A stretch of DNA of 64,000 bases from Candidatus Kapaibacterium sp. (GTDB taxonomy: Bacteria > Bacteroidota > Ignavibacteria > Kapaibacteriales > UBA7675): assembly GCA_028284775.1 (NCBI GenBank), contig JANQRB010000021.1, positions 124,001 through 188,000 on the forward strand. The letters run 5' to 3'. Position 1 is the first letter of the stretch; each line of letters starts with the position of its first letter. Made by a program: the position numbers and the translations under genes. Below are positions 1 to 7,536 of this stretch, piece after piece. Below the pieces are notes generated by a model. It was not told where the DNA came from. It searched no databases and saw only the letters and a list, made by a program, of their open reading frames with translations.

Positions 1-140
1 TATAAGTATTTGACAGCCGCAACAATCAGGGCGAAGTACAGGAAGAACACATAGACGACATCAAGCTTTTCGAATCGTGAGAACATCCGACAAAAGCCCT
101 TAAGGCGTCGAAATAGTCGCTCAGGCTCGTTACGTCTATA
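1..140 (-). pseudogene. IS5-type transposase C-terminal fragment
   Basis: Read on the minus strand from 140 down to the window edge, the frame encodes about 46 residues beginning YRRNEPERLFRRLKGF and continuing SRFEKLDVVYVF. Known family pattern: the motif NExxRLFRRLKxFRR followed by SRFEKLD and a hydrophobic stretch is the C-terminal end of IS5/IS4-superfamily DDE transposases, just after the catalytic glutamate. An in-frame TAG lies directly upstream (141-143), and no N-terminal two thirds can be found to the right, so this is a truncated remnant. Its C-terminus probably ends just left of the window. No terminal inverted repeat could be identified. Confidence 0.7.
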
Positions 141-216
141 CTATGTTTCTACTTTTGCGCTGGTGATTGCCCAATATTTCCTAGATGCAATGTTAGAGGT
201 AGTTATCTTTCTGACA

Positions 217-597
217 TCAATTTGATGATTGATGTAAGGCAATTCTGTTTCCTTCGCAGTCTTCAAATTCGGCAACAAAACCTAAGTCTCCGTTTGATGT
301 TTTGGGATACAAAATTTGTCCTCCGCTGCCAATCACCTTTTTTAAGGTCATGTCAATATCTTCTGTCTTGAAGTAGATTACGACTCCATCAATCGTAGGT
401 TTATAGATTTCTCCTTTAGCTAATGCTCCTGAAATTCCCGCGTTTTCTTCCGCGAATGGAAACAACGCCATTTCATTATTGTCAATTACTTCCCTCTCAA
501 ATGTGAAGCTAAATACAGATTTGTAAAATGCAATTGCTCTTTCAATGTCCACAACCGGAATTTCAAAATAAACCACGGCATTGTATTTCTTTGTCAT
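217..597 (-). CDS. VOC/glyoxalase-fold protein
   Basis: 126 residues of the vicinal-oxygen-chelate superfamily (glyoxalase I, bleomycin resistance, extradiol dioxygenase fold). The paired beta-alpha-beta-beta-beta modules are visible: YFEIPVVDIERAIAFYKSVF at residues 10-29, and a second half from GVVIYFKTEDI ending in DCEGNRIALHQ. The length is typical for a one-domain VOC protein that dimerises to form metal sites. The substrate cannot be told from sequence; many such stand-alone proteins are uncharacterised. The gene is clearly AT-richer (around 40 percent G+C by eye in a sampled 60 bases) than neighbouring genes and lies next to an IS transposase fragment, which suggests recent acquisition. 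A weak AGTAAG lies just before the ATG. Confidence 0.85.
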   Translation of the reverse strand: MTKKYNAVVYFEIPVVDIERAIAFYKSVFSFTFEREVIDNNEMALFPFAEENAGISGALAKGEIYKPTIDGVVIYFKTEDIDMTLKKVIGSGGQILYPKTSNGDLGFVAEFEDCEGNRIALHQSSN

Positions 598-768
598 CTT
601 ACTATTTCTAAATGGTAAACGGTGTTTTTTGATTTATCGGGAAAAATAATTATTGCCAATTCAAAAGAGCCAGGCATCGAAACTGTTAATATGCTAATTA
701 TTCATGTTATCCGAATATTCATAGTTTTCATCATTTTTCCTGTTGGTTTTCTATCTGGATCAACCAAC

Positions 769-1059
769 ACGGTTACGACGTTCCTCGTGAATTTAAGCAG
801 GGATGCGACGGACTTCGTTGTGCGGAGGGCGGTCGAGGTATTGCCCAAGCCGGCAAGCGATGGCATAGTGCTTCGCAGCCGCAAGAGTGATATTCGCTGT
901 TTCAACATCTTCAATTCGCTCGGGCAGCTGTTCGTGGAAATTTTGGGGCGAGACAGGAGTGTCAGACTCGATCCGGCGCAACTGCCGACGGGTGTCTTCT
1001 GGCTGCGTAACCGTAGCGCGGCCGGAGATGGTGTACCTGCACTGCAGCTCCTACGCTGA
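769..1059 (+). pseudogene. Decayed T9SS C-terminal sorting domain
   Basis: The plus-strand frame from about 769 to the stop at 1059 aligns well with the last 100 or so residues of the protein encoded at 1404-3368. TNTVTTFLV matches TNTVSTRLV, VEVLPKPASD matches VEVYPNPARD, NSLGQLFVE matches NSLGQIVAD, and LPTGVFWLR matches LPAGVYWLR. The conserved YPNP of the T9SS type A domain has become LPKP. The N-terminal, functional part of the protein is missing: upstream of 769 the frame gives only an unrelated hydrophobic stretch. I read this as the surviving tail of a deleted tandem paralogue rather than a working gene. Confidence 0.65.
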
Positions 1060-1403
1060 GCGACATAGCAACTGCCCGGAATCATTTGTCGAGCTGCCGA
1101 AAAAAATATCAAATAAAAACAATCAAAAAATTCAGACTTGTAGTATTGGGTCCGAAATCAGTAAGTTTGCCTTGTATACGGGACGATGAGCAAGCCCTTT
1201 TTTGCAAAGACCGCGAAGCCTCAGTCCTCTGTCTCGCAGATCAGCAACAAAGCCACCCCCGAGTCGTTGATGTGTTGACCTGATACGCGCGGGATGGTCC
1301 CGCAGCAGGAAACACCCGGCGCTACCTTTACCTTCTTCTTTACATTATTTGTGCTTTAGGCCGGATTGAAAGCCGGTCGCATAACTTATCGAAGGAGTCC
1401 CCA
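1060..1403. other. Intergenic, no gene recognised
   Basis: About 340 bases between the relic T9SS domain and the start of the next gene. Short frames here have no recognisable domain. The only functional element I can point to is the ribosome-binding site GAAGGAG at 1391-1397 in front of the ATG at 1404. Confidence 0.5.
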
Positions 1404-3368
1404 ATGCGGTGGATACGAATGGCACTATGTTTTTTGGGTCTTGTGCCGGCGGCGCTGACCATAGCTGCGGCCCAGTCCTATATTACGCTCGATTTGAAAG
1501 GAAGCGTCAAGAGCGTCGGCGGACAAGCGCCGAACTGCGGCGTCGAAATTTCGGCCGGCGAGGAATTCAGCGGCGTTGTCAATTACCGTCTCGATCAACC
1601 GGATGAAGACCATCAATCGCACCACGGCAAATACCTGTTCGATGATGAGCGCAGCGGCATGTTTTTTCAGATTGGCGATGTCAGCTTTCAAAGCCGGCAA
1701 GGCAGAGGAACAATTTCGGAGCCGGGATTTCTGATCACGACGAGGTATCAATCCGACCAAAACTACGCACAGGTAAGTTTTCTCAGTGCCAACAACCTGA
1801 TTACCGGCCTCGACGTGGCGTCTAACAATCGGATGTTCTTTAACTTGTTTGTGGGGCAGGAAGACCTGATCTGGCAAGACGCCCTACCGCCCAATATCGA
1901 CAAGCTGCTGGATGCCGAGCGTATCGAAGTGGGAATCGAATGGTTTGAAGGCGCTTCGACGGCGAACTGTTTCGTGTCGGTATCCATCACCGAAATCAGT
2001 ATCAGAAAAGGCGAGCAAGGAATTGTCAGCGGCGATATTTATTATGATCTGGACGGCAACTGCGCATTCAGCGATGTAGATCACCAGCTAGTTAATCATG
2101 TGGTAAAATTCGAGCCCGGAAAATTTTTCGCGCTCACGGATTCCGAGGGACGCTTTCAGGTCTCGCTGCCCTATGATACCTACACCCTTTCCCTTGTGCC
2201 GCGGCCGCTATGGGAAACTGCGTGTATTGCAACGCCGCCAGGCACGCTGACCAGTACGATCGACGAGACAAATACCAGCTCGGAGGCCAATGATTTCGCC
2301 CTGCGCGCCCGCGAAAATGTTATGGCCCTCAATCTGAGCGTCGGCAGCAGCGTTGCGCGACCGGGCTTTGATATGACGTACACGATCTTGTACACGAATG
2401 CTGGCACGCAGCCCTATAATGGCAAGCTGCGTTTTGTGCATGACAATCTTCTCGGCGAATTCCGCAGCGTGCCCGAAGCGGAGTCGTACCTGGCTCCGAT
2501 GGCCGAATGGCGTTTGCAGGACGTACCTGTTGGTTTTCAGGGCAAAATTGTCGTCACCTTGAAAGTGCCCGCCGACGAGCGCTTGCTGGGCCAGACAATC
2601 TGTGCGCTGGCGGAGCATGACGCGGACGGCAACAACGACCAACTGCTCGACGATAGCGCAGATGAACTGTGTCAGGAAATTCGGGGTTCTTATGATCCGA
2701 ATGACATTCAGGTAGTCCCGGCCGGCGATGTGACCCCGCTGACGCCCCGACTGAAGTATCTGATTCGCTTCCAGAACACCGGCAACGAGGCTGCAATCAT
2801 CGTACGTGTGCGCGATACGATCGATACGGAGCTGCTCGACCTGAGCCGTCTGCAGATGGGCGCTGTCAGCCACTCCTATACCATGCGGCTGCTGGAGCCC
2901 AATGTCGTCGAGTGGTACTTCGCCAACATCAACTTGCCGGACAGCACGCGCGATGAAGCGGGCAGCCACGGCTTCATCAAATTTGCAATCCCCCTGCACG
3001 ATCAGTTGCCGATCGGCAGCGAAATACGCAATCGCGCGGCGATCTATTTTGACTACAATCGGCCGGTCATCACCAATACGGTCAGCACGAGGCTGGTCAG
3101 CGCCAGCACCGATGTACGCGAACAAGGCGAGGACTTCGGCGTCGAAGTCTACCCGAATCCGGCGCGCGATATCGTCACCCTGCGTAGCGCGGAAGCTGAG
3201 CTCCTGAGTGTTCAGGTAGTCAATTCTCTTGGACAAATCGTGGCCGATAGGTCACTAAATGGCGCGAATGGCAGGCTTCAGCTCGCGTCATTGCCCGCCG
3301 GCGTGTATTGGCTGCGCATCCGGACGTCGGCAGGCGAACTGATACGTTTACAGCGGATCCTTCGTTGA
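1404..3368 (+). CDS. T9SS-exported DUF11-type surface protein
   Basis: 654 residues. An N-terminal signal peptide (hydrophobic core, ending near AAAQS, residue about 24) directs export. After a beta-rich region, residues from about 210 (GDIYYDLDGNCAFSD) form an SdrD-B/Cna-B-like segment. About 305-400 resembles a DUF11-type repeat (TYTILYTNAGTQP). From 430 (YDPNDIQVVP) to about 560 is the second conserved-repeat domain, ending YFDYNRPVITNT. Residues 580-654 are a T9SS type A sorting domain: VEVYPNPARD, NSLGQ, LPAGVYWLR. Such proteins are secreted across the outer membrane by the type IX system and anchored or released after cleavage of the tail. Start supported by GAAGGAG six bases upstream. 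No enzymatic motif; probable structural or adhesive role (inference). Confidence 0.85.
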   Translation: MRWIRMALCFLGLVPAALTIAAAQSYITLDLKGSVKSVGGQAPNCGVEISAGEEFSGVVNYRLDQPDEDHQSHHGKYLFDDERSGMFFQIGDVSFQSRQGRGTISEPGFLITTRYQSDQNYAQVSFLSANNLITGLDVASNNRMFFNLFVGQEDLIWQDALPPNIDKLLDAERIEVGIEWFEGASTANCFVSVSITEISIRKGEQGIVSGDIYYDLDGNCAFSDVDHQLVNHVVKFEPGKFFALTDSEGRFQVSLPYDTYTLSLVPRPLWETACIATPPGTLTSTIDETNTSSEANDFALRARENVMALNLSVGSSVARPGFDMTYTILYTNAGTQPYNGKLRFVHDNLLGEFRSVPEAESYLAPMAEWRLQDVPVGFQGKIVVTLKVPADERLLGQTICALAEHDADGNNDQLLDDSADELCQEIRGSYDPNDIQVVPAGDVTPLTPRLKYLIRFQNTGNEAAIIVRVRDTIDTELLDLSRLQMGAVSHSYTMRLLEPNVVEWYFANINLPDSTRDEAGSHGFIKFAIPLHDQLPIGSEIRNRAAIYFDYNRPVITNTVSTRLVSASTDVREQGEDFGVEVYPNPARDIVTLRSAEAELLSVQVVNSLGQIVADRSLNGANGRLQLASLPAGVYWLRIRTSAGELIRLQRILR

Positions 3369-3394
3369 CACAAAGTTGATTCCGTTTACCGCTC

Positions 3395-3436
3395 AAGCCC
3401 CGCCGATGCACTATTGCGCCGGCGGGGCTTTCTGTT
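3395..3436 (+). terminator. Rho-independent terminator
   Basis: Perfect 11-bp stem, AAGCCCCGCCG (3395-3405) with CGGCGGGGCTT (3420-3430), 14-base loop, then TCTGTTT. It sits 27 bases after the stop codon of the T9SS surface protein and should end its transcript. Confidence 0.85.
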
Positions 3437-3655
3437 TGCACAGACCGGTTCGGGTAAGGGACAGATCTGAAGTGTCAGCCTGGCCCGGACCACCTGTGCC
3501 TAAAATGCGCAACGGCCGGCAGCCAGCGCTGCTGCACATATTAATAGACGACTTTAAATTTTTAGAATTCAACCGCCGAAAAAATATATTTTTAGGAAAC
3601 AACAATACGCATACAGCGTAATCGTAAGAAATATTCAATCGTTCTTAAAATTATT

Positions 3656-3694
3656 AAAATGCCTGGTCAAATATTCCGCCGGGCATTTTTTTTC
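3656..3694 (+). terminator. Rho-independent terminator without adjacent gene
   Basis: Stem AAAATGCCTGG (3656-3666) pairs with CCGGGCATTTT (3679-3689) with one G-U pair, followed by a run of T. It is a strong plus-strand terminator, but the preceding gene already has its own terminator at 3395-3436. Either it backs up that terminator, ends an unannotated short RNA from 3437-3655, or acts as a leader attenuator for the carbonic anhydrase gene 29 bases downstream. Confidence 0.75.
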
Positions 3695-3722
3695 TAAAGC
3701 AGCTTTTGCCAGAAAGGGCATA

Positions 3723-4385
3723 GTGATGAAAAAGCACTTTTCGCTGTTCCTGTTGACGGCCGTAATCGCCGGCTTTGCATCAATCAATATTTCATCGACG
3801 ACGAATGCGGATGAGGCTTTACGCAGTCTCAAGGAAGGCAACCAGCGTTTTGTGAAGGGTCAGCCTGAGTATCCCCACCTTGATGAAAAAACGCGCAGCG
3901 CGCTCCGCGACGGTCAGCAACCTTTTGCTGTCGTCCTGGCTTGCGTCGATTCCCGCGTCCCGCCCGAATTGGTCTTTGATCGCGGCCTGGGCGATATGCT
4001 GGTGATTCGCACTGCAGGCCATGTCCTGGACAGTGCCGCACTCGGCAGCATCGAATTCGGCGTCGGCGTATTGAAGAGTCCATTGCTGGTCGTTTTGGGC
4101 CACGAAAAGTGCGGCGCAGTGGATGCTTCGATTGCAGCTGTCGACAAAGGCGAAGCAGCGCCGGGCGCTATCAATTACCTGGTCAATTCGATCGAGCCGG
4201 CGGTCCGCAGCGCCGCGCAGCTGTCCGGCAACCGGCTGGACAACACCATCGGGCATAATGTAAAGCATACCATCGAAGGCCTGAAGCAGTCGGCGATCAT
4301 CCGCCAGGCGCTGGAGTCCGGATCTCTCAAGCTGGTCGGCGGCGTCTACGATCTGGATACCGGCGCCGTGGAATTCACTCAGTGA
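3723..4385 (+). CDS. Periplasmic beta-class carbonic anhydrase
   Basis: 220 residues. It catalyses CO2 plus water to bicarbonate. All beta-CA zinc-site residues are visible: Cys74, Asp76 and Arg78 in ACVDSRVPPE, then His127 and Cys130 in LGHEKCGA. A cleavable signal peptide (MKKHFSLFLLTAVIAGFASI) precedes the mature start near DEALRSLKEGNQRF, so the enzyme acts in the periplasm, unlike cytoplasmic Can. Length matches the short exported beta-CA subgroup. The gene has its own downstream terminator and is followed by a porin-like gene in the same direction. Family assignment is firm; a role in pH homeostasis or supplying inorganic carbon is inferred. Confidence 0.95.
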   Translation: MMKKHFSLFLLTAVIAGFASINISSTTNADEALRSLKEGNQRFVKGQPEYPHLDEKTRSALRDGQQPFAVVLACVDSRVPPELVFDRGLGDMLVIRTAGHVLDSAALGSIEFGVGVLKSPLLVVLGHEKCGAVDASIAAVDKGEAAPGAINYLVNSIEPAVRSAAQLSGNRLDNTIGHNVKHTIEGLKQSAIIRQALESGSLKLVGGVYDLDTGAVEFTQ

Positions 4386-4393
4386 TGTCCTCG

Positions 4394-4435
4394 CCGCTCC
4401 TCGTTACCTGCGAGGAGCGGTTTCCCTCGATTTTT
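4394..4435 (+). terminator. Rho-independent terminator after carbonic anhydrase
   Basis: Perfect 10-bp stem CCGCTCCTCG (4394-4403) and CGAGGAGCGG (4411-4420) with a 7-base loop, followed by TTTCCCTCGATTTTT. It begins nine bases after the stop of the carbonic anhydrase gene and argues against starting the next gene as early as 4382. Confidence 0.85.
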
Positions 4436-4645
4436 ATCAGTACTGCAGGCGCGCCAAAGCTGTGCGCTCAGCAAACGACACATCCGACAATCGGCGCTGC
4501 GGCGCTCTTTCGGGAAAGCGAGTATGAAATGCACGACCTCTTGCAGGCGGATTGGCCGCGCCGGGCAGACTCTTCGCTCAAGCGACTCTCTTTAACGCCG
4601 GGGGCGACAAGTGCCGCCGTGACGGCAAATTGCCGTTCAAAGTTG

Positions 4646-5770
4646 ATGATGTTGTTCGGCATGGTACTCTTGCTGTCAGCTTCGACGGCAAAAGCGCACA
4701 ACAAGCCGTCATCTTCGGATTCGGTCCGCGCTGTTTCAGATCTCGACATTAAGATAAGCGGCACCCTTCAGCCGCGCATTTCCTATGGCATGTCGCATGC
4801 AGCGACGGACACGACCTTGGAGCGCTTTGGCTATGGTCTGCGCCGGGCACGCTTGCGTGTCACGGCTTCTATCGCATCAAATGTCGGCGTGCACTATGAC
4901 GTGGACTTCAGCAGCGGCAATCTCAGCAGCGTCGACCTCTACGCCTTTTACAGGCCGAATGACAATCTTCGTCTGCGCGCCGGCTATCTGGCCGGGCCGC
5001 AGCCGCGGTCCTACATTCCCACCTCACATACCCGCATCGATGCTATCGACCGTGCGGCGATTGGTGAACTCTGGTCCCGCCGGACCATCGGCTCCAGCGG
5101 TCGGGACTTCGGCGTCGAAGCGCAATACAAAAGCAGTTCGGCACGCTTCAGACTCTTTCTCCACGCCGGCGACGGCAGCTTCGATCGTATGCGCGGCAAT
5201 TTCCGACAAAGCATCAGCAGCGCTAAAGCAACGGGCGACGTGCAGCAGAAGCATCTGGCCCTGAGCCTGAGCGGTATTGCGACGCCGGCAACAATGCCCG
5301 GCCTGGAGTTCGGCGCTTTCGCTTCTTACAACGGCTCGCGCAATCCCAATACTTTTGCTCGCGAGAGCGAGCTGGGACGACGCTACGCTTCCTTTGCGGG
5401 ACACATTTATTACGGCGCCGATCCCGGCAGCCGCAGCATGCGGCTCAAAGCGGAAGCCTTGCTTATCAATTATGAAGAACGCCGGACGGCGGAGCTGACA
5501 GTGGACGCGCAGCGCGTGTTCGGCGCTTCCCTGCTTGGCGCAATCGCCCTTGCCGACGCTGCCGAGCTCTTTGCTCGCTATGAGCGCTTCTGGGATGATA
5601 TCGAGACTGCCGGCAATCATTTCTTAACCGGCGGATTGAGTTTCAGCCCCAGCGCGGCCAAAGGCCACGATTTCCGTCAGGAACGTCTGACGCTGGCCTA
5701 TGCTCTGGCTCAGCCGGCAGACGGTGCAGCTGAACATACGGTCGTCCTTCAGGCTCAGTTTGTGTTCTGA
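4646..5770 (+). CDS. OprO/OprP-like outer-membrane porin
   Basis: About 374 residues from the chosen ATG at 4646. This start gives a clean signal peptide (MMLFGMVLLLSASTAKA). The frame stays open back to 4382, but that stretch contains the carbonic anhydrase terminator. The mature protein opens with KISGTLQPRISYG and has alternating polar/hydrophobic beta-strands, ends in a C-terminal phenylalanine (VVLQAQFVF), and contains RLRVTASIASNVGVHYDVDF and LRLRAGYLAGPQPR. These are typical of phosphate-selective porin O/P-type 16-stranded barrels. The C-terminal F is the usual BAM-recognition feature. The transported anion is unknown; placement after a periplasmic carbonic anhydrase hints at bicarbonate or another anion, which is inference only. 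Confidence 0.75.
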   Translation: MMLFGMVLLLSASTAKAHNKPSSSDSVRAVSDLDIKISGTLQPRISYGMSHAATDTTLERFGYGLRRARLRVTASIASNVGVHYDVDFSSGNLSSVDLYAFYRPNDNLRLRAGYLAGPQPRSYIPTSHTRIDAIDRAAIGELWSRRTIGSSGRDFGVEAQYKSSSARFRLFLHAGDGSFDRMRGNFRQSISSAKATGDVQQKHLALSLSGIATPATMPGLEFGAFASYNGSRNPNTFARESELGRRYASFAGHIYYGADPGSRSMRLKAEALLINYEERRTAELTVDAQRVFGASLLGAIALADAAELFARYERFWDDIETAGNHFLTGGLSFSPSAAKGHDFRQERLTLAYALAQPADGAAEHTVVLQAQFVF

Positions 5771-6014
5771 AGGCGACGGATAAAGCGATCGACGACATTT
5801 GCTGTTAACGTGGCATTTGCGTGCTGCGACGATAGGTTCAGGATAAAAACAACATTTGACACTAAGAGCGAGGCAAATCGCGAACCCCGCCTTAGGCCGG
5901 CCGCATAGTGACAATGTTCCACAAGGTCAGAGACCTTGGCAATCGGGAAACAGAATCGGCGTGAATTTCGAAACGCGTTTAGCGAAAGCGACATATTAAT
6001 CCAGGGAGTCGAAA

Positions 6015-7142
6015 ATGAATATCCAGGATCAGATTAAACAACTGGCGGCGCTGGAACCGGTTGCCGAGGCGCCATTAATCAGCCTGTATCTTGACATGAA
6101 TCCGCACGAGAAGCTAAGTCGCGATCTTTTTATCAAGGACAAACTAGCCTTGTTTGACAAAGCATATGCCGCTGGCAGCACTTCCGCCCGGAGCTTCCAA
6201 AATTCCTGGCAGCGCATCGAGAGCTTTTTGCAGCACGAAGTCGAGCCGGTAAATAAAGGAGTCGCGCTCTTTGCCCGCTGGCAGCCCGATGTCAACTATT
6301 TTCTCGGTCTGCAGATACCCCAGCCATTTGAGAATCGTTTTGTGGTGGACAGCGTTCCGCACATCTTTCCGCTCGTGGCCTACCAGGATAACTCCTATCA
6401 CTATGTTGTAATGGTTTCGGATTCGCGCCAGGCAAAGATTTTCGAAGTCCAGTTTGGTAGTATCCGGGATATCCATGATCTTGAGCGTCCTGAAGATGCC
6501 AAAAGTTTTCGGAGCGAATGGACTCGTCTGCACTATCGCAACTGGAAAAAGGACAAGCAGCGTCGCTTCGTGAAAGCAAAAGTTAAAGTGCTCGAAGATC
6601 TGATGCGCCAAAAAGGCATCGAGCACCTTATTTTAGCGGGCGATGAGGTGATGCTGGGTGAAATACGCCGCGAACTCAGTAAGTGGCTGCAGGAACGCGT
6701 CGTCGAAGTCGCCGACCTTGACCTGCGCTCCAAAGAAAACGATCTGTTGGCAGACAGCCTGGCAGCATTCGCTCGTTTCGAACGCGAGGAAAGTAACAAC
6801 AGCGTGGAACAGCTCCAGCAGGAAGCGGCTACTGACGGCCTCGCTGTCCTCGGCGACGAGGCAACCCTGCAGGCTCTGAATCATGCCCGGGTCGATCAAC
6901 TGTTGGTGGAAATGTCATTTGCCGCGCGAAGCGCGTGGAAGTGCGAAGCATGTGAATACGCCGCAGTGAGGAAGCCGGAAGGACAGTGTCCGCAGTGCGG
7001 CGCTCCGGACTTCTGCGAGGTGGACTTAAAGGAAGAGCTCATTCGCAAAGCCGTACTATTCGACGCTTCAATCGAAACCGTGGAAGACAGCGCCTGGCTG
7101 CGGCGCTATGATGCCGTCGGCGCACTGCTGCGCTACAAATAA
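6015..7142 (+). CDS. Bacterial eRF1/Vms1-like (baeRF) protein
   Basis: 375 residues. The layout matches bacterial archaeo-eukaryotic release-factor-like (baeRF) proteins. The N-terminal domain has LISLYLDMNP and NKGVALFARW (about residue 82), the middle RNase H-like domain has HYVVMVSDSRQAKIFEV, and the C-terminal L7Ae-like domain has GIEHLILAGDEVMLGEIRREL. A short zinc ribbon follows (CEACEYAA then CPQCG, near residue 315). Relatives of eukaryotic Vms1/ANKZF1 release nascent chains from stalled ribosomes; whether this member does so is unproven. The GGQ-type catalytic loop is not obvious. RBS GGGAG precedes the ATG. The next gene, a zinc-ribbon protein, starts 64-73 bases later and may be co-transcribed. 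Confidence 0.7.
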   Translation: MNIQDQIKQLAALEPVAEAPLISLYLDMNPHEKLSRDLFIKDKLALFDKAYAAGSTSARSFQNSWQRIESFLQHEVEPVNKGVALFARWQPDVNYFLGLQIPQPFENRFVVDSVPHIFPLVAYQDNSYHYVVMVSDSRQAKIFEVQFGSIRDIHDLERPEDAKSFRSEWTRLHYRNWKKDKQRRFVKAKVKVLEDLMRQKGIEHLILAGDEVMLGEIRRELSKWLQERVVEVADLDLRSKENDLLADSLAAFARFEREESNNSVEQLQQEAATDGLAVLGDEATLQALNHARVDQLLVEMSFAARSAWKCEACEYAAVRKPEGQCPQCGAPDFCEVDLKEELIRKAVLFDASIETVEDSAWLRRYDAVGALLRYK

Positions 7143-7215
7143 TGGAATCGCAAACTAAGATTGCGGACCGTCGATACACTAACGTAAATTACAAACAAAG
7201 CAAAAGGTGCAAGAG

Positions 7216-7482
7216 ATGCATTGCCCTCATTGTGTAGAAGAATTAAAAATTACCGAACGCCAGGGGATCGAAATCGACTATTGTCCGGTATGCCGCGGCG
7301 TCTGGCTGGATCGCGGCGAACTGGACAAGATAATCGAGCGTTCGATTGAAGTGCGAAAATCCGGCGCTTTCCAGGTACCGCAAGGCCTCAGCGATACCGA
7401 TCGTCCGAAAGATCGCGACTACGGCAAGAAGAAAAAAAAGAAAAAGTACAAATCGCTGCTCGAAGACATATTTGATTTTTAA
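7216..7482 (+). CDS. Small TFIIB-type zinc-ribbon protein
   Basis: 88 residues from ATG 7216 (AAGG eight bases upstream). GTG 7207 would add three residues. Two CxxC knuckles are clear: MHCPHCVEEL and DYCPVCRGVWLDRGELDKI. This is the zf-TFIIB/COG3809 family signature, whose members are short, single-zinc, widespread in bacteria and functionally unassigned. The C-terminus is a lysine run (KKKKKKKYKSLLEDIFDF), suggesting nucleic-acid contact (inference). It lies just after a baeRF protein, itself with a zinc ribbon, and before nhaA. Confidence 0.85.
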   Translation: MHCPHCVEELKITERQGIEIDYCPVCRGVWLDRGELDKIIERSIEVRKSGAFQVPQGLSDTDRPKDRDYGKKKKKKKYKSLLEDIFDF

Positions 7483-7536
7483 CAACCCCTGGCGCTAAAA
7501 ATTTCACCCCGGCAAACTGAAACAATGGAGTAATGA

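Noticed and set aside
2208..3236. 342-codon open frame on the minus strand
   Set aside because: Lies wholly opposite the T9SS surface protein, which has a signal peptide, RBS and domain order. The minus frame has no domain and no RBS.
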